Source: Calendula officinalis (taxonomy: Eukaryota > Streptophyta > Magnoliopsida > Asterales > Asteraceae). From it: a DNA stretch of 64,000 bases. Where the stretch lies: contig OY970832.1 in the NCBI GenBank assembly GCA_963853835.1, forward strand, positions 3,988,001 to 4,052,000, given 5' to 3'. How positions within the stretch are numbered: position 1 is the first letter of the stretch; the number at the start of each line of letters is the position of its first letter. The notes beneath the pieces were generated by a model. That model was not told the origin of the DNA and ran no database searches. It worked only from the letters and a program-made list of their open reading frames with translations. A program made the translations under genes and the position numbers. Of the stretch, positions 47,685 to 58,876 are shown one piece after another.

Positions 47685-49989
47685 TGTAACACCCGTAGTT
47701 TTTATAACATCGTTTAAATCATTTAAAATACAATTTCCCAACATTTGACACATTGTCCAAAATATAGTTTCACAAAAACTTTAAACCTTTATCAGAGTTT
47801 ACAAAAATACGGTGTCACCAAGTATATCAAAATCATAGGCAAACGGGATCTACCTAAGAGCTCCCGAACTAAGCATCTCTAGGCCACTTCTAGTGCAACC
47901 TTCTATCACTTCAACCTGTACCTGAGTACATAGCCACAAAACAAACGTAGTACGTGAGACAAAATAGTCTCGTGAGATACATGGGTTTTAGACCCCAATA
48001 ATAATCATTTCATAAATATATAAACATATATATAAACTACATAAATATCGTCTAGTCACCCTTTTGTGACTCTAGCTACTTTGCTTTCCTAGCAAGCATA
48101 TCTAGTATATAAACGTATAGGTACCAGAAGCCCAATCAATATCTAGTACATAAACATATATGTACCAGAAGCCCAACCTGTCTAATACATAAAAATATGT
48201 GTATTAGAACCTAACTTACCTAGTACCAAACATATGCGTACTAGAAGCACCCGTGTGCTTAGTGTATAAACATATATACACTCGGTGTATAAACATATAT
48301 ACCGTACATAAACATATATGTATTAGAACCTAACATACCTAGTACCAAACATATGCGTACTAGAAGCACCCGTGTGCTTAGTGTATAAACATATATACAC
48401 TCGGTGTATAAACATATATACCATCGTCTAGTGACCGGGGGTCCCCCGCGTCACCACCATCCGTCTCTTACCATAACCTAACAGTTATGACAGTCAAGCC
48501 TTCGGCTATCACATCCAACATCAAACAAGTTAGTCATCTAATACTAACGACATATAAATAGTTCATCACAGTGTGAACGTACCTGTATGGTCCCATGGAC
48601 CCGATCATAAGCAACCACAGTTACTTCTACATTTATGAGCCCTATAAGGTCCATACCTACTTTATACACAAGATACATTTCTTATTTATCGATAACATAA
48701 TACTTCTATCTCTTCCTTGACTGTAATAAACAATTATTACTAGTCACATCATATTCTTTCTCATATATATTCGTTCTTTACTTTTATTAGTACATCTTAC
48801 CAATAGGTACTCACTACTAATATATCATTCCCAATTGCTTTACTGATGCATGCTTGTTAATAAAGGCTCCGTATACATTCTTTTAATCAATTACTTCATT
48901 ATTATTGTTCATTAACATAGATTCCATAATTACTTGAATCTATCATAAATTACCCCAAACTCATCAATCATACTAGACACACTCTAGTATCACATTCTAC
49001 ATACTATCATACATTTTCAATTATTATCTTTATCAAAATATTTGTTAATAAAGACTGTTACAATAACATATGTACTTTCAAAACTATTTGCTATGTACCC
49101 AGTTTAAAAGTCTCATGTACTCACCTTAGCAATAAAGTGCTCCAACCGTATTCTTTACGTCAGTTTCCTTGCTTCACAATTCGGTCAACCTTCCAAGACC
49201 TCACCAAATGCCTAAAACAACAATCACAAGATTATCAACATCACATTCTACTACCAATGTGTCCATCTATCTCTAGATAACACTTATTAACTCATTTCCC
49301 CCAATTATGGTGATTTACCAACCCTAGGTTTAACCAACCCTTAAGGTTCTTACCAATCATAACCATACACTCGTTTCCTTTGATAATAAACTATCTATTA
49401 AGTGCATACATCACTTATATCACCATAACCCATAACCCAAAGAGCTAGGGTTTCAGACCCATACACCCAAATACATAGATCTTACGCTACAAATATCAAA
49501 GAGTGAAGATATACATTTAATCTTCAACTAGGAGTGAAATCTACCAAAGATTTGTGGAGGAATCACTCAAGAACTGCACTAGAGCTCCAAAAATCGCCAA
49601 AGAGGTATCTAGGGTTTGAAATTAACACAAATGGCTGAAAACCCGATTTTAAAGCTGCACGACACAAGTTCACGACGCGAACAATAGTTCGCGTCGCTAA
49701 GTCTGCGCTTTTCCAAACTTCACGATCGCTAAGCCATCGCGAACTACATCGCGACCAATGGCCCAGATCCCTGATCGGAGTTCCCGATCGTTAACCCTAG
49801 TTCGCGACGCGAACTTCCTAAGGCAGCAGGGCTGCACTTTTTCACCTTTGTCTCGACCCGGTTTCGCCCATAACTTTCTCGTACGGAGTCCAAACGACAC
49901 GAAACCAATTCCTACGTTCTTTAAACGATTTATCCTTATTTATCATAATTTTTATAAATTTATTTATTTACGAATTTCGGGTCGTTACA
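47685..49989 (-). mobile_element. solo LTR of a related Ty3/gypsy element (2305 bp)
   Basis: Starts tgtaacacccg and ends gggtcgttaca on the plus strand like the LTRs at 36870 and 42969, and shares blocks with them (gtacgtgagacaaa, gagtccaaacgacacgaaac, ttcctacgttctttaaa). It is flanked by the 5-bp duplication GTTTT (47680-47684 and 49990-49994) with no internal region, so it arose by LTR-LTR recombination. It is longer than the intact element's LTRs, partly through AT-rich repeats at 48100-48421. Confidence 0.9.
48203..48421. repeat. tandem duplication inside the solo LTR, 119-bp period
   Basis: The block attagaacctaac...accaaacatatgcgtactag...gtgtataaacatatatacc is present at 48203 and 48322 with one substitution; within it gtgtataaacatatatac is repeated again. 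Confidence 0.85.
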
Positions 49990-51240
49990 GTTTTAAATAT
50001 TGTCGAAGTAGTCGGAGCGAATAAACTGACCAGTTGAACTGGATGATAATATTGTCGACTATTTTTAATATCGTAATTATATCAATAATGTACAAATGCA
50101 AAAGAAAAAAAACTATAAAATACAAAATAAATGCCGTAAAGAATTCAAAAAAAAAATCCAAAACATACTTTCCAACTGAAATCAACACTTTAAAGTTCCC
50201 AAATGTATATAAAAAACTCATATGTCTACTTTGATTATCTAATATTTTTAGAAAAATTAATTTTTCCAATTCAACTAGATCTTTATACCAAACAAGACGA
50301 TTCTAACCGAGTTATAACTATCGATCTAACCGGCTCATTCCAAATTAATGACTACCTTTTCGTTTCCCGGTTTAACAGATGATTTTAAAATATTGACCAA
50401 ACTCGACTAGTAGTGATTTTGGGTTGATAGTGACTAATTGTTAGAACCATTCTGATAATAGTTTTTATGATAATTGATGATCGATATCATGTGTATAAAA
50501 TTACCAAACACGTAGAATTAAATGTGGTCAAGTAATCTAGACCTCATTGATTGACATTTATATATAGTACATTGTACATGGTAAATTATGATATACGACA
50601 TACATGTTTTGATCCTGAAGTATTAATAAAGAAAAATATTAATGTTTATTATTTATGTTTGCTTATGTTGCTATTCACTTGATTAAGATAAATGTCGAAA
50701 TTAAGGAATGATTTAGGAAAAAAAAAAGTTAGTAGATTACTCATGTTATTTTGTGGTGAATAACAAAATAAATTAGACATGAATAATAGACATCAATAAT
50801 ATTTCTCATATTAACGTGTGTTAGAATACATCTTATGTTACCCTGTCACCCTAAGCAATTATGTTAATGGCACGTTAATAACTCATATATGTACTACAAT
50901 TCGATATATCCATTATCGTTAGTCTTCTTTTTTTAATCAAATTTTCCACATCAACATCACATCGTCACTTCTAAACTGATTTGTTTTTAGGAACTCGATA
51001 CCAAGGACTAGAATGTTACAAATAAAAATTAGGAGGACTGAAATTGTAAATTTCACCCAAAGTTCAAACACCAAACCTACCTTTATAAGACGCCACCCAA
51101 TTTTCCAACTCTTTTTCCAATTCTCTTTTCCTTCTCTACCCCCACTGCTCATCCCATACAAACACTTGTTATCCCACCTCCGACATCTCTGCCGCCGTGC
51201 ACGGCGGCGCCACCATTAAAGTAAACAAACTCCTGCAATC
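49990..51240. other. spacer and presumed upstream region of the KH gene
   Basis: AT-rich with no gene. The last 150 bp become CT-rich (cttctctacccccactg), typical of a plant 5' UTR. Confidence 0.45.
51082..51089 (+). promoter_or_regulatory. TATA-like box of the KH gene
   Basis: tttataag at 51082 lies about 160 bp before the ATG and just before CT-rich leader sequence. Plausible by position and context only. Confidence 0.35.
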
Positions 51241-54200
51241 ATGTCAAGTCTATACGGTCAAAACTCGACTTACTCACCGGCTAGAGCCCCTTCGTCTCCA
51301 CATATATGGGCCAACCCAGATGTTGAAAAGTATGATTTTTTTTTAATTTTTTAATTCAAGAAAATAGAAATCTACTCTTGTTTTTTATTCTTGATGTATA
51401 CCCACTTGAAAAGTTTCGATTTTTTTTAATTTGTGATTAATTTTTATATGTTTTTGTGGTTGTTATATGTGCTTGCAGTTCATATCTGGCTGAGCTACTT
51501 GAAGAAAAACTTAAACTTGCCCCTTTCATGAGAATCCTTCCAATCTGCAGTAAATTATTGAATCAAGGTTCAATCTTTTTACACTATTTGGATCTAGTAT
51601 TTTAAGTTTAAATTGTTTTTAGGCATGTTTATGCATAAATCATAATTAATCTGTTGTGGGTATATCTGAATTTGATATTTTGTTATGAATCTTGAATTTA
51701 TATCATACATTATCACTTTAGATGCTGATTTCAAGATCTTTTTATTGATTTCCCAAAATTTTCTTGATTTCTTGCTACAAATGGATTGTGTGTTTGTAGT
51801 GAAGTTAACTGGTGAATCAAAGCTCATTACTTGAGGGGTTTTGAATCTTGTTGAATACTGAAAAAGGCATTTTCTTGAAAAAATATATTTTTGCATAAAT
51901 TAATTTCCTTATTTCGAACATTTTAATGTTTAGATAATGTAAGTGATTTGATCACCGCGTTTTCTTAGCTATACATGATGTAAATTTGTTCATGAGTTTG
52001 AAAATAAGTGAAAACGACAAGTGGGAATTAGCTGTTTTTTCATGCTTTTAGTGACGTATGGCGTGTATGACATTGATGCATTGTGGAAAATCAGCTTGCT
52101 AGCTGTAAAAAAATGTGACATTTCAAATTAAAATAGATAATGATTGATTTTTCGACCAAGCATGCGTATTTTCATTGCAAACTAACTGTCATTATTGTAA
52201 AAGATGTAGATGCAAAAATGCCAAAAGATTTCCCTTATTCTTGTGAAATACGTGAAATTGTAGATACATGTATTTCCGTTGAGTTAATTTCATAAATGGT
52301 CCTTTAACTAACCACATATTGCAACTTTGGTCCTTTTGTTTTCAAAGTTCCAAACTCAGGACTTTATGTACGTACCATTTTATTGCATGAACAGTCCTTT
52401 TAAATGGCTTCCATGCATTAAAATGGTCATTTAACTAACCACATGTACCATTTAAAATGACTGTCTATGCAATAAAATGGTACATAAAATACTGAGTTTG
52501 TAACTTCGAAAAAAAGGACCAAAGTTGCAATATGGTGACTGTGGTTAGTTAAAGGTCCATTTATGGAATTAACTCTATTTCCATTACAAACTAAGCGTTA
52601 CTTTTGTCTAGAAACACTTATTCTTGCAAACAATGTAGCATTTACAGCTAAAATTTCCCCGTCTTTGCAATTAAAACGTGTTACGCAAAATCATAAACAT
52701 ACCAAAATTGCACGATCTTTTTCTATAATTTTTGTTGATTGTGTATTTTAGTAATAATATTATTATTTAATTTTATTGACAGAAATATACCGGGCTTCAC
52801 AAATGATACCCAACCAAGGTTTTAATGAGTTTGAAAGACTGCAACGTGGAAGCCCAAGCCCTTTGAACCCATTAGATGTTATTCCTGATGTTGACCCAAA
52901 TGGTTTAATTCGTTGGAATGGAAATTCGGGTTGGAGTCCTCTTCAACATGAGGTAATACAGATAATATCCGACCCGTTTTTGCCACATAGGCAGGTCAAA
53001 CGGGTCGCATAACGTGTAAAAAATGGGTCAACATTGATTTGCGGGTCAAAAAATTTAAAATATGATTGCAAATGTTATATTATTACAACAATAATCTTGT
53101 AATTAAAAGACTTTGGAGGTTTTATGCATTTGAATAACTTTGGATGGCCCTTTTGACCCATATCACTTTTAGTCAAGACCTTTTGTTTAACTGGTTTGGC
53201 CCGTTAGAAATAAAACATAATCAACATCCACTTGTATACAAGGATATGTATTTAAACTATTTGACCCGTTTTATTCTTACCATATTTTTAAATTTTACCT
53301 GTTTGACCAGTTATCAGTTAAGTATAGCCAAGATAGACTCTTTTTCGTATTAATTTATTGAAATAGCCTCCTCTATTCGCATTGGTTGATTTTTAATAAT
53401 ATAATGTATTATTATTAATAAAAAGTAATAAATACTTTTTATTTATTTCAGAGATTAAGTATGCCACAAGGATTACCAATGGATCAATGGAATTCAGCAC
53501 CGGCAAGCCCGAGTTCGTTTATGACAAAAAGAATCTTGCGTTTGGATATACCCGTAAACACCTTTCCTAATGTACGCTCTCTACATTTATATAATAAATT
53601 CATTACGAAATATTCTTGTTATATTATCCTTATTTTTACCAAAATTATAAAAGTTATATTAATTTATTTTTATAAAAAAATTGTTAGTTCAACTTTGTTG
53701 GAAGGCTACTAGGTCCTAGAGGTAATTCATTGAAGAGAGTTGAAGCCTCAACCGGATGTCGTGTCTTTATTAGAGGTCAAGGCTCCATTAAAGACCCCGA
53801 AAAGGTAACATTATATTTGTAAAATGAGAAAGATTTTATTTTTAATATTTTATTATTTATTTATTTATTTTTTTGCAAAAAAAGGAGGAGAGTTTGAGGG
53901 GTAGACCAGGCTATGAGCACCTTAGTGAACCACTTCACATTTTGATTGAAGCCGAATTGCCTGCAAGCATTATTGATGTTCGTTTGAGACAAGCACAAGA
54001 AATCATTGAAGAACTACTCAAACCTGTGGTATGTTTTTTTCAATCTTGTGCATGAATGTAGTTGTACTTTATGCAAATACATGTGTACAGTTAGACGCTG
54101 CTAGAGTTGGCCCGTTTGACCCATTACCAAAAAAGCTATACAATTTTTTTAACAAGTTTAGACAAATAGTGATTCGGGTCAACTGATCTGACCCGTACAA

Positions 54201-54424
54201 AAACAACCCATTTTTTTGACCCATTACCGAACCCACTAATTTGAACACATTTATTAGCTACTAATTTTGATATTTGATTTTAGGATGAATCTCAAGATTT
54301 GTACAAGAGACAACAATTAAGAGAGCTTGCAATGTTAAACTTTAAAGAAGACAGCCCTCAACCCAGAGGAAGTGTCTCCCCTTTTAGTTCAAGTAGCATG
54401 AAACGGGCCAAGACTGCTTGGTGA
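51241..54424 (+). CDS. STAR/KH-domain RNA-binding protein (quaking-like, SPIN1 group)
   Basis: Single-KH RNA-binding protein of the plant quaking-like group, likely nuclear, acting in pre-mRNA processing; some relatives affect flowering time. Seven exons: 51241-51329, 51479-51567, 52783-52952, 53452-53571, 53688-53804, 53885-54028, 54284-54424; 870 nt, 289 residues, all junctions in frame. The N-terminal STAR dimerisation segment is YLAELLEEKLKLAPF...ILPICSKLLNQEI. A Pro/Ser linker includes SPLNPLDVIPDVD and QGLPMDQWNSAPASPSS. The KH domain starts at about 143 (RILRLDIPVNTFPNFNFVGR) with the GxxG loop GPRG at 165-168, continues through GCRVFIRGQGSIKDPEKEE and LRGRPGYEHLSEPLH, and ends with the QUA2-like helix. 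The tail SPFSSSSMKRAKTAW is typical. Intron 2 holds a MITE. Confidence 0.95.
52281..52575. mobile_element. Mutator-type MITE in KH gene intron 2
   Basis: Long TIRs start gagttaatttcataaatggt and end in the near-exact complement, followed inward by aaccacatattgcaactttg pairs. The flanks tatttccgtt (52271-52280) and tatttccatt (52576-52585) match at 9 of 10 positions, the duplication length of Mutator-like elements. 295 bp, non-coding. Confidence 0.85.
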
Positions 54425-55415
54425 CGGGCCCTTGTACTTTATTTTATGCATAATGTACAACCCCTCGATGCATGCCCGTTGTTTGTGGGCGCGTATGGTG
54501 GAGTTATACAATCTTTGCTGAAAAAAATGTGATTTTGGTGATGACTAAACAAGGAAACTGTAGTGGCTTGTCTTTTTTTATTTATTTTAATTTTAATTTT
54601 TTGTTTTGTTTTTGAATTAGAATATAGTTATTGGATTGATTTGTTATTGACATTTGACATTACATAAGGTTTTTGTGTTACCAATTAGTTTTGATCTTTG
54701 AAATACGATCGTGTTAATTAATGCTTTAAATCATGGTGCGAAAGTTTTCGTCTTACAAATGTGTTTTGCTAGAGAGCTTGATTTTGTAAGTCGAATAATA
54801 TTTTTGATGAAGGTTCATGTTTGGTTACTAGAGAGATTCATGGCATGTTTAGAAAAACTTATTTAAGTTGCTTATTAGCTTATATAAATTTAAAGGGTTT
54901 TGCTAATGACAGCCCTTAGGGCTGTCACTAACATGCATAAAAAGCTTGTACATTAATTAAAAAAGTAATATTCCTAAAATTCAGAGGGGTTGTCTTTTGT
55001 GTATTTTGCCTTCTTTGTCATTAGCATTTTCCAAATTTAAATATGGTTACCAATTTACGTTGATATAAGCTTATAAGATAACTTTTTCCAAACAACCCCT
55101 CAATATAGGAAGCTTATTTTAGGAGGTATTCAGAAAGATTAAAAGGAAATACACTTTTGAAAGGAAAAAAAAATGTATATGCGTTTGAAAGCGTTTGTGT
55201 GGTCTCTATATATCGATTTTTGGGATTTAAAATGTGTGAACCAAATGTATAAAAACCCAATGGTCCAAAACCCGATCAATCCGGCCAGGGAAGTAGGAAT
55301 TCTGTTGGATCAAATTTCTAATAATCCTTTTATATCGGCTTGTTTGTCAATACAAATTATAAAAATAGGAGGTAATATTTCATATTTGGTGGTAATTAAT
55401 CTCATAAATCAGAAA
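54425..55415. other. spacer between the KH and QCR8 genes
   Basis: 3' UTR of the KH gene, a small MITE at 54895, and the 5' UTR of QCR8. A long in-frame upstream extension of the QCR8 frame (from 55173) is open by chance and is not taken as coding. Confidence 0.5.
54895..55032. mobile_element. small Mutator-type MITE (138 bp)
   Basis: Ends gggttttgctaatgaca and tgtcattagcattttcc, with an exact 9-bp duplication aaatttaaa on both sides (54886-54894, 55033-55041). The left end contains an extra palindrome (agcccttagggct). Non-coding. Confidence 0.82.
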
Positions 55416-55835
55416 ATGGGGAAAATTCCGGTGAAACTAAAAGCGGTTGTGTACAGTTTATCTCCGTTTCAGCAAAAAGTGATGCCCGGTTTATGGAAAG
55501 AGTTGGCACATAAGATGACACACAAGGTCACCGAAAATTGGATTAGTACAATCCTCCTTCTCGGTCCCATTGTTGGCACCTACACGTACGTTTTTTGTGT
55601 GTAAAATTAAATGAAAAATGATTTTTTGTGTATATATATTTCCGAGAGAATTTAGTGTCATCTCATCTCACGCCTACCCGTGTTTTATTAAGCGGGGGTG
55701 TAAAGTTTTTTTTTCTTCCAGTGAAAAACATTTATATCATTTTTTAAAATCTTATTTTTTTTTTAATATGTAATTTGTGGGTGCAGATATGTTACAACTT
55801 ACCAAGAAAGAGAGAAGATGGAGCATAGATATTGA
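55416..55835 (+). CDS. QCR8: cytochrome b-c1 complex subunit 8 (QCR8)
   Basis: Small single-helix subunit of respiratory complex III in the mitochondrial inner membrane; it contacts cytochrome b near the ubiquinone site. Exons 55416-55585 and 55787-55835 (GT-AG) give 72 residues, the usual plant length. The start MGKIPVKLKAVVYSLSPFQQ is the family N-terminus, followed by KVMPGLWKELAHKMTHKVTE, the membrane helix NWISTILLLGPIVGTYTYV and the charged tail QEREKMEHRY. The ATG at 55416 is chosen over an in-frame upstream ATG at 55173 because of this N-terminus and length. No cleavable presequence, as usual for QCR8. Confidence 0.94.
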
Positions 55836-57082
55836 AATCTCAACTTTGACCAAAATCAATTTTTGGCATGAATAAGAGAAGAAAATTAGTGTTCGTTCTT
55901 GTTTAGTAATTTTCAGGTTCATTAATGGATAATACAACTTTGTTAATTATACCATAATACTTTAGTTGAGTGTTATAATTATGTGAATCGTATTTGTGGA
56001 TTGCATATGTCTCTGATTTACGTAGACCTAAACTGAATAATCTTTCTTATTTAAATCGTCTAAATTGTTTCCAAGTTATTATACTATAAAGATAAAGTTT
56101 ATCATGTTATTAGTCTTTAAAATTTTAGTTGTCTAACTAAAAGCTATATTTACTTATTAATCTTGTTTGAGTAACCCTAATAAATTTTAATACATTATGA
56201 TAAGTTAGATCGTTTCAATTCAATACAAACCCTTTTATTTTCCTCCAATTTGACATTAATCCAAAAATTTTAATACATGGACCAAAAGTGTCACCCCTAG
56301 TATAACTCAGGGATTAAAACTACAACTTTAATGTCAACTTATTTGATCGCCATTTTGAAAATTTCAAAATTCTTACACTCAAACAGTCGCTGAGTAATCG
56401 CTGTTTACGCGATTTTCTTCAGACCATTGAGCTGATTTCTGGTACGTTCGAGCTCTCTTCATCAATCTCTCTTATCAAGCTGTAAATCTTCAAATTTGTT
56501 GTATGATTTTGTGTATTTATTAGTTTAATTTTTCAACACCTATACGAACATTTTAATCGAAACACTTGATGGTCGAGTTATTTTAGTATCGCTGGTAGCT
56601 GATTAGGAATTGCAATGTGCACGAAGCATCAGCTTTGCTTTTTGTGCCAGCTGATTTAGCTGTATTAGAAGCCCTAATTTCAGGTTTATTGCTGAAAATA
56701 GCTTCAGGAATTTTGAATTATGTATCTGGATTTTTTACATTTGAATCGTAGATTAGTCATAGTTCGCTATCGTTTCATCATTCTGGAAGTTTTAAGCTTT
56801 GTTGAGTAGTCGATAGCTAGAATTTAACTATTTTTATTTCCTGAAATAATCAATTTTCACTTGTAATTTCAATAGCATCTCAGATTAGTAATATAATAGC
56901 ATCTCATATTTTTGTTCATCAATTTTCACCACTAAATTTACTTCATAGACCAAAAATACAACATCAATAAAATGTATCTACAACACCATAAACATAAATT
57001 TGTATAAACGAATTTGATGTTCTTTTAGCATTTACATCTTCATACATCTTGTAGTCTTTAATCATAAGCAACAAGTGATTTG
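55836..57082. other. spacer and presumed 5' UTR/leader of the B3 gene
   Basis: QCR8 3' UTR, then AT-rich DNA. From about 56380 (cagtcgctgagtaatcgctg...) the sequence looks like a transcribed leader, with a ttctg/gtacg donor-like site near 56440 and a later acceptor before 57083. No other gene. Confidence 0.4.
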
Positions 57083-58876
57083 ATGGCTGAAGAGATCACA
57101 ACCAACAGTTATGAAAAAGCACGTAAGCAACAACTACTTGAGAACAAAAAAAGATTCGAGGTATTTCACTTTCAATCTTTTAGCAATTTGACTTCATGGG
57201 CAACTTATATAAATAAGTTAAAATGAAATTATCTCTCTGATACATCTTTATTATAATTATTGTTTGTTTTTTGAAGGATTTAGGGATACATAGTATTTCT
57301 AAAACCCTATCAGATCTTTCAAAATCTGCGAAGAACTCCAAGGTAATGTTTGTAATTATGCATATTTCACTTTTTTTTATGTCAACTTTTGTGACAAAAG
57401 TGAGTGCATTTATGACATATTTAATGTTTTTGAAGCAGCAACGCGACGTGAAACAAAAAATAAGGAATTTGGCAATAGTAGTAGCTGAACCAAGACGATC
57501 AACACGTGCACGCAACCCTATTGTTACATATCAAGATGAAGTAAGTTTAGCATTAATGTTGTTATATAGATTATTATTATCCCACAGTTAAATATTAAAA
57601 TAATTAATACTTATATTATGAGGTGTAACACTTATTTCTAAATTTTTTGTTTGTACAGGTTGATATAGGCCTCCCAAATGTTAGGAGGAGATCAAAGTCC
57701 AATTCATCATGGACAAGGTTTAAACAAACTACACTTAATTTATTATTATATTATATTATATTATATTATGTAAAATATTATGGCGGGCTCATAGATAGTG
57801 ATGATATTTGTGCTCAGTTATCTTGCAAGACCAATTGAAGAAGTCAGAATGGCTTCATATGAACAGAGAGTGAAAGCAATGAAATCTGCAGAAAAACTTC
57901 AAAGCAATTTGCAGTCTGAATATCCCTCTTTTGTCAATGGTTCGGTCTCATGTTTACAGTTGCTTTTGGTTGGTAAGTTTTAATCTCAAACAGGTCAAAA
58001 TAAAACTACTAGCTATAAGGGGAATGGGCTTTTAACTGGTTAAAAGTTGCCCAAAGTCTATTTTTTTTAATCATTTTATTCAAAGATATATAAGTGTTGA
58101 ATTTGTATTTGACCCTTAATAGGTAATCATTCTTTAAATATATAGTCTCATGTCTTATCAAAAGTTCATTAGACTTTTATACGAGCTATTTATCCATTTT
58201 TAATTAATTTAGTTTTTAATTAATTTAAAGGGGCTACCTCAGAGATTTTGCAAGAGCCATCTTCCAGGATCTACAGTGAAAATAATGCTAGAAGATGAAG
58301 ATGGAAATGAATATGAAAGTGTGTTTATTAGTGAAAGAACTGGATTAAGTGGCGGTTGGAGAGCATTTGCGTTAGAACATAAATTAGATGATGGTGATGC
58401 TTTAGTGTTTGAATTAATCCAACAAACAAGATTTAAGGTACATATTTTCTCTCTAACGGGTCAATCAGGTAACATCAAAACATTTTGCTAAAAAGAAAAC
58501 GGGTCATGGGTCAAATGGATTAAACAGGCTAAATGTCATAAAAAGTGTTATTGGCAGCCAACCTGGTACTCGATGCAATTTATCGGTCTCGGTCAAAATT
58601 GGTCAAGGTCAACGGAAGTCAAACTTACTTAAAAGAATTTAAAAACAATGTTAGGGTTTTTATTCACTAATTTAGTTATTTTATAATGGACTTGTAGATT
58701 TGAAATTGTTAAAAAAGTGTTTGTGGGTCAAAGTCAAACTGACCTATTTGCTAATTCCATGTATGATACTACTGCAGATTTACATAGTTAGAGCATTCAA
58801 TGATGGAATACAAAATGATGATGATGAAGAAGAAGAAGCTACTGAAACCAAAATGACTTCTAGGCCAAACAAGTAA
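57083..58876 (+). pseudogene. B3 DNA-binding domain protein gene with a frameshift
   Basis: Plant-specific B3 transcription-factor-like gene of the At3g19184/At5g42700 type. Exons 57083-57160, 57277-57342, 57439-57540 (or from 57436), 57659-57717, 57818-57972, 58231-58437, 58778-58876. The N-terminus (MAEEITTNSYEKARKQQLLE), the RRSTRARNP motif and YLARPIEEVRMASYEQRVKA match the family, and exons 5-6 encode the B3 fold (SHVYSCFWLG; LPQRFCKSHLPG; TGLSGGWRAFALEH; DGDALVFELI). Between EYPSFV and MVRSHVYS in exon 5 the frame changes: the family has two residues there, and the DNA looks 5 nt short. Translation from the start would terminate shortly after entering exon 6. The last exon also stops at 58874-58876, while a coding-like frame continues to 58999. 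Probably a pseudogene; an assembly error or an unusual splice could also explain it. Confidence 0.8.
57434..57438 (+). other. tandem (NAGNAG) splice acceptor of the B3 gene, exon 3
   Basis: ttgaagcag/caacgc offers acceptors after 57435 or 57438, three bases apart and both in frame, so one Gln may be included or left out. Confidence 0.5.

Noticed and set aside
55173..55415. N-terminal extension of QCR8
   Set aside because: Open by chance; QCR8 proteins start at MGK and are 72 residues, and the extension has no targeting or conserved character.
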